This document shows positions 14,107-19,680 of a stretch of 19,680 bases of DNA, in pieces. Made by a program: the position numbers and the translations under genes. The notes beneath the pieces are model-generated. The model saw only the letters and a list, made by a program, of their open reading frames with translations, was not told the DNA's origin and did not search any database. Within the stretch, counting starts at the first letter, position 1. The number at the start of each line of letters is the position of its first letter. Source of the DNA: Bacteroidaceae bacterium (GTDB taxonomy: Bacteria; Bacteroidota; Bacteroidia; Bacteroidales; Bacteroidaceae); assembly GCA_016292545.1 (NCBI GenBank), contig JAEDIG010000036.1, forward strand, positions 1 to 19,680, given 5' to 3'.

Positions 14107-15021
14107 TTACAAATGAATCTGCATGCCTTCCCGTGCCAGAATGGTGCGGGGAAAGATGGCCCGGGCTTCCTGGAGCAAGGCATTCTCGTCGTCTATGCAG
14201 GCGCTGTAGTGCCCTATGCAGAGGCGGGATGCCTGGGCGGCCAGGGCAATGCGGGCGGCCTGGGCGGCGGTGGAGTGGGCATTCTGCTTGGCACGCTGTT
14301 CCATCTCGCTGGTGTAGGTGGCCTCGTGGTAGAGAAGGGTCACATCCTTCAGGAGTGGGGCGAGGGCCGGCATGTAGAGTGTGTCGGAACAATAGGCGAA
14401 GCTGCGCGGAGGGTCGGCTGGTGTGGTGAGCTTTTCGTGGGGAAGGAATGTGCCGTCGGGGGTGGTCCATCCGCTTCCGTTCTTGATGTTGTTGATTTGG
14501 CTGAAGGGAATGTGGAAGGCATCAATCATGTCGCGCCGGATATGTGGGAGCAGAGGCTTTTCGCGAAAGAGGTATCCGCAGCAGGGCACCCTGTGGCGCA
14601 GGGGAAGACTCCACACTTCCAGGCTCCGGTCTTCGTGTACCAGCGTGTTGGCGGCCGTGTCTACGGGATGGTACACCAGCTTGTAGCCCAGACATTCACA
14701 GTAGTGCTGCTCCACCATTTCCAGCAGGGGCTTCACGTCTGCGGGTGCATGGATGTGGAGGTCGGCCGTGCGCCCCATCAGCGACATGGTGCACACGAGT
14801 CCTGGCAGTCCGAACACATGGTCGCCATGGTTGTGGCTGATGAATATGTGGCCCAGCCGGTTCATGTTAAGCCGGTTGCGTGTGAAGGCCACTTGTGTGC
14901 CTTCTCCGCAGTCTATCATGAACAGTTTCCCCCTGCAGTCGAGCACTTGGCTGGAGGGGTTGTGCTTGTGTGTGGGGCGGGCCGATCCGCAACCCAGGAT
15001 GTGAAGTGTCAGTGGTTCCAT
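14107..15021 (-). CDS. rnz: Ribonuclease Z
   Basis: This metallo-beta-lactamase-fold endonuclease matures tRNA 3' ends (or trims other RNAs) in the cytoplasm. The 304-aa product has the N-terminal LHILGCGSARPT, FMIDCGEGTQ (35-43), the metal motif HNHGDH (63-68) in ISHNHGDHVFGLPGL, FAYCSDT with the bridging Asp, LLYHEATY, NAHSTAAQAA, and GHYSA near the end. All expected zinc ligands appear present, and the length is normal. ATG 15021 was chosen; the longer frame to 15075 merely translates the hairpin downstream of rpsA. It lies about 100 nt after rpsA on the same strand, with a hairpin between them, so it may be expressed by read-through. Bases 13980-14106 downstream show nothing I can name. 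Confidence 0.95.
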   Translation of the reverse strand: MEPLTLHILGCGSARPTHKHNPSSQVLDCRGKLFMIDCGEGTQVAFTRNRLNMNRLGHIFISHNHGDHVFGLPGLVCTMSLMGRTADLHIHAPADVKPLLEMVEQHYCECLGYKLVYHPVDTAANTLVHEDRSLEVWSLPLRHRVPCCGYLFREKPLLPHIRRDMIDAFHIPFSQINNIKNGSGWTTPDGTFLPHEKLTTPADPPRSFAYCSDTLYMPALAPLLKDVTLLYHEATYTSEMEQRAKQNAHSTAAQAARIALAAQASRLCIGHYSACIDDENALLQEARAIFPRTILAREGMQIHL

Positions 15022-15044
15022 GTGAGTGGGGTTGGAGAAAATGA

Positions 15045-15073
15045 GGAAGCCCGCATTTGTGGTGCGGGCTTCC
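15045..15073 (-). terminator. Hairpin after rpsA, possible leaky terminator or processing site
   Basis: Arms 15063-15073 and 15045-15055 are perfectly complementary over 11 bp (GGAAGCCCGCA / TGCGGGCTTCC) with a 7-nt loop. On the minus strand TCATTTTC follows, only a poor T run. It lies 49 nt after the rpsA stop and 23 nt before the rnz start. Confidence 0.65.
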
Positions 15074-15122
15074 ATGGTTGAATCCTATGCTTGTTTGTGC
15101 AAGTGCCGGTGTGGACTCTCTC

Positions 15123-16916
15123 TTACTCGCCCTTCTGCATCTTGGCCTTCAGGGCTGCCAGTGCATCAAGGTCGCCCAGCGTGGTGCTGGCTGCCTGGTT
15201 CTGGATTACGGGAGCCTCTTCCTTCTGGCGCTTGGGAGCGTTCTGGCGAGCGGCCTTCTTGGCTTCGCGGGCCTCTGCACGCTGTGCATCTTCGTAGATG
15301 CGGCTGTGAGAGAGGATGATGCGCTTGCTCTCCTTGTTGAACTCAATCACCTTGAACTGGAGCTTCTCGCCCAGCTGAGCCTGGCTGCCGTCTTCCTTCA
15401 CGAGGTGCTTGGGAGTGGCGAATCCTTCAACACCATATTCCAGCTGAACCACAGCGCCCTTGTCAAGCAGTTCGGTGATGGTGCCTTCGTGGATGCTGTC
15501 CTGTGAGAATACGGTTTCGAATACATCCCAGGGATTCTCTTCGAGCTGCTTGTGGCCCAGAGAGAGACGACGGTTGTTCTTGTCGATTTCCAGCACAACA
15601 ACGTCGATCTGTGCGCCAATCTGCGTGAACTCGCTGGGGTGCTTAACCTTCTTGGTCCAGCTGAGGTCGCTGATGTGGATGAGGCCATCCACGCCTTCCT
15701 CAATCTCAACAAACACACCGAAGTTGGTGAAGTTGCGAACCTTGGCCACGTGCTTGCTGCCTACAGGATACTTCTCCTCGATGGTTTCCCAGGGATCGTC
15801 CTTGAGCTGCTTGATGCCCAGCGACATCTTGCGCTCCTCGCGGTCGAGTGTCAGAATGACTGCCTCTACCTCGTCGCCCACCTTCATGAAGTCCTGAGCG
15901 CTGCGCAGATGCTGGCTCCAGCTCATTTCCGACACATGGATGAGACCCTCTACGCCGGGAGCAATCTCGATGAATGCTCCGTAGTCGGCCATAACGACAA
16001 CCTTGCCATGTACATGGTCGCCCACCTTGAGGTTGGGATCCAGTGCATCCCAGGGATGGGGAGTGAGCTGCTTGAGGCCCAATGCAATGCGCTTCTTCTC
16101 GTTGTCGAAGTCGAGAATCACCACATTGATCTTCTCGTCGAGGGTGACAACCTCGTTCGGATCGCTCACGCGGCCCCAGCTGAGGTCGGTGATGTGGATG
16201 AGTCCGTCCACACCGCCCAGGTCGATGAATACACCGTAGGAGGTGATGTTCTTGACGGTACCTTCGAGCACCTGGCCCTTCTCCAGCTTGGAGATGATTT
16301 CCTTCTTCTGCTGTTCCAGCTCGGCCTCGATAAGTGCCTTGTGGCTAACCACAACGTTCTTGTAGTCCTGGTTGATCTTGACAATCTTGAACTCCATGGT
16401 CTTGCCCACGAAAATATCGTAGTCGCGGATGGGCTTCACGTCGATCTGTGAACCGGGGAGGAATGCCTCGATGCCGAATACGTCCACAATCATGCCACCC
16501 TTGGTGCGGCACTTCACGTAGCCCTTGATGATTTCCTCGTTCTCCAGTGCCTGGTTGACACGGTCCCAAGAACGGCTTGCGCGTGCTTTCTTGTGAGAAA
16601 GGATGAGCTGGCCCTTCTTGTCTTCCTGGTTTTCGATGTAAACCTCCACGGTGTCACCTACTTTCAGGTCGGGGTTGTAGCGGAATTCGCTGGTGGGGAT
16701 GATGCCATCGCTCTTGTAGCCGATGTTCACCACTACCTCGCGCTTGTTGATTGCGATAACGGTTCCGTCTACCACGTCGTGGTCGTTTACATTGTTGAGG
16801 CTACCTGCGTATGCCTCTTCTTGAGCCTCGCGGCTCACGTCGGTCTTTACGTCGCCACTCTCGTATGCTTCCCAGTCGAAGTCTTCGATAGGAGCGACAT
16901 TCTTGAAATCTGCCAT
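15123..16916 (-). CDS. rpsA: 30S ribosomal protein S1
   Basis: The protein binds mRNA to the 30S subunit and is needed for translation of weak or A/T-rich leaders, the prevailing type in Bacteroidetes. The 597-aa product carries six S1 (OB-fold) repeats. The last four are very alike, with signatures such as GVFIDLGGVDGLIHITDLSW, GAFIEIAPGVEGLIHVSEMSW and GVFVEIEEGVDGLIHISDLSW, each followed by a KRIALGLKQL-type end and a P-W dipeptide. The acidic N-terminus (MADFKNVAPIEDFDWE) and the basic, alanine-rich C-terminal tail are typical for the order, and the length is normal. A canonical promoter and a leader with a tandem repeat lie upstream; asnB is upstream on the same strand. Confidence 0.97.
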   Translation of the reverse strand: MADFKNVAPIEDFDWEAYESGDVKTDVSREAQEEAYAGSLNNVNDHDVVDGTVIAINKREVVVNIGYKSDGIIPTSEFRYNPDLKVGDTVEVYIENQEDKKGQLILSHKKARASRSWDRVNQALENEEIIKGYVKCRTKGGMIVDVFGIEAFLPGSQIDVKPIRDYDIFVGKTMEFKIVKINQDYKNVVVSHKALIEAELEQQKKEIISKLEKGQVLEGTVKNITSYGVFIDLGGVDGLIHITDLSWGRVSDPNEVVTLDEKINVVILDFDNEKKRIALGLKQLTPHPWDALDPNLKVGDHVHGKVVVMADYGAFIEIAPGVEGLIHVSEMSWSQHLRSAQDFMKVGDEVEAVILTLDREERKMSLGIKQLKDDPWETIEEKYPVGSKHVAKVRNFTNFGVFVEIEEGVDGLIHISDLSWTKKVKHPSEFTQIGAQIDVVVLEIDKNNRRLSLGHKQLEENPWDVFETVFSQDSIHEGTITELLDKGAVVQLEYGVEGFATPKHLVKEDGSQAQLGEKLQFKVIEFNKESKRIILSHSRIYEDAQRAEAREAKKAARQNAPKRQKEEAPVIQNQAASTTLGDLDALAALKAKMQKGE

Positions 16917-16930
16917 ACAGATAATTAAAG

Positions 16931-16953
16931 GGTTAATAAATTAGGTTAATAAA
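16931..16953 (-). repeat. Tandem A/T-rich repeat in the rpsA leader
   Basis: GGTTAATAAA on the plus strand occurs exactly twice, at 16931-16940 and 16944-16953 (period 13 nt). In the mRNA this reads UUUAUUAACC twice, 15-37 nt before the rpsA start and downstream of the promoter. Its position suggests a site for S1 itself or another RNA-binding factor; that is inference. Confidence 0.55.
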
Positions 16954-16960
16954 CTCGCTG

Positions 16961-16991
16961 CAAAGTTATGGCATTTTCGTGAACGGACAAA
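16961..16991 (-). promoter_or_regulatory. Promoter of rpsA
   Basis: Minus-strand TTTG (16991-16988), 19 nt, then TAACTTTG (16968-16961) is a textbook Bacteroidetes promoter. It is located between the asnB stop (17016) and the rpsA start and gives a leader of about 40 nt. Confidence 0.85.
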
Positions 16992-17015
16992 ACTTTTTGC
17001 GAAAAATATTCATTA

Positions 17016-18716
17016 TCAGCCCTCTTTTTGTGCTTTTCCTGCCGGCTCCGGCTCGTAGGCCTGCTCATGGACACCTGCAACAGCACGTCCGCTGGGGTCG
17101 TTGGCCTCTTTCCATGCGGCATCCCATTGCAGGGCGATGGCTGTGGAGCAGGCCACGCTGGCCTCTTGGTTCACACACCTGGCGGCACTGGCGCTGGGGA
17201 AGTGCTCCTCAAAGATGCTGCGGTAGAAGTATTCCTCCTTGCACAAGGGCGGGTTGATGGGGAAACGCTCGGCTGCATGGGCCATCTGCTCGTCGGTCAC
17301 CTGTTCGCTGGTAATCTGTTTGAGTGTGTCAATCCAGCTGTAGCCCACACCGTCGGAGAACTGCTCCTTCTGTCGCCATGCCACACTCTCGGGCAGCATG
17401 TCGGCAAAGGCCTCGCGCACGATTTTCTTCTCAATCACCTTGCCCGGGCACATCTTGGCCTCCGGATTGATGCGCATGGCCACATCGAGGAACTCCTTGT
17501 CCAGAAACGGCACACGCCCTTCCACTCCCCATGCGCTGAGGCTCTTGTTGGCACGCAGGCAGTCATACCAGTGGAGCTTGCCCAGCTTGCGCACTGTCTC
17601 TTCGTGGAACTCTCTGGCATTGGGGGCCTTGTGGAAATACAGGTAGCCGCCAAACACCTCGTCGGCCCCTTCGCCCGAGAGCACCATCTTGATGCCCATG
17701 CTCTTGATTACACGGGCCAGCAGATACATGGGAGTGGATGCGCGCACTGTGGTCACGTCGTAGGTCTCAATGAAATAGATGACATCGCGAATGGCATCAA
17801 GGCCTTCCTCGATGGTGTAGTTTATTTCGTGGTGGACTGTGCCGATGTGGTCGGCCACTTCCTTGGCCTTGGCCAGGTCGGGGGCACCTTTCAGACCCAC
17901 GGCAAAGCTGTGGAGCTGGGGCCACCAGGCATCGTGCTGGTCACCGCTCTCGATGCGCTTGGCCGAGAACCGCTTGGCAATGGCGCTGATGACGCTGCTG
18001 TCCAGTCCGCCGCTCAGCAGCACGCCGTAGGGCACATCGCTCATCAACTGGCGTTTAACGCTGTCGAGCAGGGCTCTCCGGAGCGTGTCTATGTCGGCAG
18101 TGTTGTCCTTTACGGCATCGTATTCCATCCAGTCGCGCTTGTACCATCTTGTCAGTTTGCCCTCGCGGCTGTGATAGTAGTGGCCAGGAAGAAATGGTTC
18201 GAACCGTTCGCATTGGCCTTCCAGAGCCTTCAGCTCGCTGGCCACATACACCTTGCCGTCGGCATCATACCCTATGTACAGGGGTATCACACCGATGGGG
18301 TCGCGTGCAATCAGGAACTCGTCCTTTTCCTCGTCGTAGAGGGCAAAGGCAAAGATGCCGTTGAGGTCCTCCAGAAAGTGGATGCCCTTTTCCTGATAGA
18401 GGGCCAGAATCACTTCGCAGTCGCTTCCCGTCTGGAAGGCGAACTTGCCTGCCATTTGGCGGCGGATGTCCTGATGGTTGTATATTTCTCCGTTCACGGC
18501 CAGAATGTGTTTGCCGTCGGGACTGAACAATGGTTGCTTGCCGCTCTGGGGGTCCACAATCGAGAGGCGTTCATGGGCCAGAATGGCCGTTTTCCCACAA
18601 TAAATGCCGCTCCAGTCGGGTCCTCTATGACGGATTTTCTGACTCATCTTCAGTGCCTTCTGGCGCAGTTTCTTGCTGTCTCCTTCTATGTTGAAGATTC
18701 CAACTATTCCACACAT
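17016..18716 (-). CDS. asnB: Asparagine synthase (glutamine-hydrolysing)
   Basis: The enzyme makes asparagine from aspartate, glutamine and ATP in the cytoplasm. The 566-aa product begins MCGIVGIF; after removal of Met, Cys2 becomes the catalytic nucleophile of the class II glutaminase, which fixes the start at ATG 18716. Other glutaminase residues are RHRGPD (29-34), RLSIVD (50-55) and NGEIYNH (75-81). The synthetase domain has the pyrophosphate loop SGGLDSS (235-241), SGEGADEVFGGY and the GRVPFLDKEFLD stretch. The length is close to the usual 555 or so; the last 25 residues (from about 540) are variable. A canonical promoter lies upstream, and rpsA with its own promoter is 99 nt downstream. 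Confidence 0.96.
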   Translation of the reverse strand: MCGIVGIFNIEGDSKKLRQKALKMSQKIRHRGPDWSGIYCGKTAILAHERLSIVDPQSGKQPLFSPDGKHILAVNGEIYNHQDIRRQMAGKFAFQTGSDCEVILALYQEKGIHFLEDLNGIFAFALYDEEKDEFLIARDPIGVIPLYIGYDADGKVYVASELKALEGQCERFEPFLPGHYYHSREGKLTRWYKRDWMEYDAVKDNTADIDTLRRALLDSVKRQLMSDVPYGVLLSGGLDSSVISAIAKRFSAKRIESGDQHDAWWPQLHSFAVGLKGAPDLAKAKEVADHIGTVHHEINYTIEEGLDAIRDVIYFIETYDVTTVRASTPMYLLARVIKSMGIKMVLSGEGADEVFGGYLYFHKAPNAREFHEETVRKLGKLHWYDCLRANKSLSAWGVEGRVPFLDKEFLDVAMRINPEAKMCPGKVIEKKIVREAFADMLPESVAWRQKEQFSDGVGYSWIDTLKQITSEQVTDEQMAHAAERFPINPPLCKEEYFYRSIFEEHFPSASAARCVNQEASVACSTAIALQWDAAWKEANDPSGRAVAGVHEQAYEPEPAGKAQKEG

Positions 18717-18757
18717 GGTTGTTCCAATTTTTATGTTTTGATGAATTATTTGCGGTG

Positions 18758-18788
18758 CAAAGTTAATCAAAATGCTGTTATCTTCAAA
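18758..18788 (-). promoter_or_regulatory. Promoter of asnB
   Basis: Minus-strand TTTG (18788-18785), 19 nt, then TAACTTTG (18765-18758) matches the Bacteroidetes consensus exactly. The leader to ATG 18716 is about 38 nt. Confidence 0.85.
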
Positions 18789-18829
18789 ATAAATGTTGCA
18801 AAATGTTCACAAATACCATAAATATTCTT

Positions 18830-19495
18830 TCAAAATAACACGTTTTTGTGTGAAATGCTGTCTTCTGGAAGATTCGATGCGCCCAGACGGCTATTCGGCA
18901 GGCCACACCTTGATGCGCACATTGCCAGTCTGCCTGCGATGCCGGCCTGTCCGCAGTCGTGCACGTGGTTGCGGCGCACGATGTGGCTGCCTATGTGCTC
19001 CTTGTCCCAATGGTTGGCGATGGCTCGCTTGATGGTCATGACATATCCTTCCACGGATTCCGACTTGTTGTCCCATTCGTCGCCATATTTGCCCAGTGTG
19101 ATGCCCACGCACTTGGAATGGCTCGCCTCGTTGTCTTCTATCACCCATCCCTTGCTCCAGTGTACACCCAGCAGTCCGATCTGTTCGGCTGTGGGGGGGG
19201 GCAGGGTGTGGCGGCCTGGCTCAGATGGAATCCTTTCACATGGATGTAGTCGATGTGGGGCTTGCTGGGATAGAAGACGCTTTGCCTTACGTTTATCTCT
19301 GTGCTTCCGTCGTTGGGAGAATGGGCGAAGGTGGCCCATAGGATGGTGGAGTCGGCTGTCGTTTGGCTGTGCCACAATCCGCTTGCGGATCCGGCTTGGA
19401 GCAGTTCGTCGAGGGTCTGTGTCTCCTTGAGGGCCTGGCCGTTGGCATACACTTCGCCCGTGTGGCACCATTTCCCCCTTTCTCTTGTGTGTCAT
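18830..19495 (-). pseudogene. Remnant of a right-handed parallel beta-helix (polysaccharide-lyase-like) protein
   Basis: Pieces of a large secreted beta-helix protein are spread over different frames. From about 19491 one frame reads KWCHTGEVYANGQAL, then TLDELLQ, LWATFAHSPND, TEINVRQSVFYPSK and IDYIHVKGFHLSQAATP; this is the middle of the family, not its beginning. At the G9/C9 run (19193-19201) the frame is lost and continues one base away as PPTAEQIGLLGVHWSKGWVI, then HSKCVGITLGKYGDEWDN, IGSHIVRRNHVHDCGQAGI. The homology then ends. Another frame shows NVRIKVWPAE followed by a stop at 18891, which may be the old C-terminus. A promoter and an ATG (19495, MTHKRK) are still in front, but no signal peptide follows. 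Intact relatives are, from memory, 600 residues or more; about 190 remain. The gene is decayed and probably non-functional. Confidence 0.8.
19193..19201. repeat. Nine-base G/C homopolymer inside the beta-helix remnant
   Basis: There is an uninterrupted run of nine G on the plus strand (nine C on the coding strand). With ten C the reading frame would be joined (T-P-C-P-P-P-T-A-E-Q), matching the four-residue spacing of the family's T-P-W-A-P-P-T-A-E-Q. With nine the frame is broken. Confidence 0.9.
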
Positions 19496-19544
19496 TGTTT
19501 GAATGTGTGTGTTGTTGTAGTACTTGAATTTTGCTATCGTGGTG

Positions 19545-19552
19545 CAAAGTTA
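19545..19552 (-). promoter_or_regulatory. -7 promoter element before the beta-helix remnant
   Basis: Minus-strand TAACTTTG fits TAnnTTTG and lies about 50 nt before ATG 19495. No -33 TTTG is found at the right distance. It shows that the 5' end of the decayed gene is still present. Confidence 0.5.
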
Positions 19553-19558
19553 CATATT

Positions 19559-19680
19559 TTATCCGAGAAGGCCAGCTTGTGAGGAAGAAATCTTTCCTTC
19601 CCGGGCCAGAGCGTCCACAGTGTCCCGCGTCCACTGGAACCGATTTGCACCTGCACACCCCATACACCGCTGCCCGGTTT
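19559..19680 (-). CDS. Possible 3' end of an unidentified gene, running off the window
   Basis: A minus-strand frame enters at the window edge and stops at TAA 19561-19559. Its last 39 residues include RCMGCAGANRF, WTRDTVDALAREGKI and end SSSQAGLLG. The composition looks protein-like, and the stop lies just upstream of the next gene's -7 element, a natural place for a gene end. I do not recognise the family. Two other frames are also partly open here, so the call is weak. Confidence 0.3.
   Translation of the reverse strand, partial: TGQRCMGCAGANRFQWTRDTVDALAREGKISSSQAGLLG

Noticed and set aside
15022..15075. Longer rnz start (MEARTTNAG...)
   Set aside because: These codons translate the stem-loop behind rpsA; RNase Z begins at the residues just before LHILGCG.
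15123..16916. Internal repeats in rpsA as a sign of rearrangement
   Set aside because: They are the six S1 domains normal for this protein, and the length matches the family.
1..19680. CRISPR array, tRNA, rRNA, integrase or transposase
   Set aside because: I saw no regularly spaced direct repeats, cloverleaf or CCA-type ends, rRNA-like sequence, or recombinase motifs on either strand.

Overview
The window looks like chromosomal DNA of a Bacteroidales bacterium, most likely Prevotellaceae or a close relative. The reasons are promoters of the TTTG-N19/20-TAnnTTTG type in front of rpsA, asnB and an ECF operon, A/T-rich leaders instead of Shine-Dalgarno sites, Bacteroidetes-typical families (DUF4831, DUF1080, a T9SS-type C-terminal domain, AGCS symporter), and the gene order hpt-adk-obgE-pgeF. 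No phage, integrase, transposase, CRISPR array, rRNA or tRNA is visible. Assignments come from reading motifs; no database search was made.

Layout. 1-372: no gene, but a nested inverted repeat. 373-891 (minus): a two-gene toxin-antitoxin-like unit, with an intact 53-aa small ORF and a GNAT acetyltransferase broken by an internal deletion. 1144-3861 (minus): valS with its own promoter and a strong terminator. 3970-8150 (minus): probable operon nnrD - DUF4831 - DUF1080 (3-keto-glycoside hydrolase-like) - AGCS amino-acid/sodium symporter. 8274-12192 (plus): housekeeping operon hpt - adk - obgE - pgeF - mazG, divergent from nnrD and ending in a bidirectional hairpin that contains the stop codons of both converging genes. 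12202-13927 (minus): four-gene envelope-type operon of a small T9SS-tail-like protein, an ECF sigma factor, a single-pass membrane protein in the anti-sigma position and a Spy/LTXXQ-like periplasmic protein. 14107-16916 (minus): rpsA then rnz. 17016-18716 (minus): asnB. 18830-19495 (minus): remnant of a right-handed beta-helix protein. 19559-19680: possible 3' end of another minus-strand gene.

How the genes fit together. The plus-strand operon joins purine salvage (Hpt), nucleotide balance (Adk), ribosome-associated GTPase control (Obg), purine nucleoside/laccase-domain chemistry (PgeF) and NTP clean-up (MazG). The nnrD operon joins NAD(P)HX repair with exported proteins and a symporter. rpsA, rnz, valS and asnB are core translation, RNA and amino-acid genes.

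The main unusual theme is decay by internal deletion in which the gene ends survive: the GNAT gene, the beta-helix gene (plus a 9-C homopolymer frameshift), perhaps a lipoprotein start in front of the AGCS gene, and a six-residue in-frame loss between two metal-ligand residues of PgeF. I did not find a clearly new multi-gene system. The best candidates for a second look are the sorting-tail/ECF operon, the GNAT/small-ORF pair and the C9 tract.
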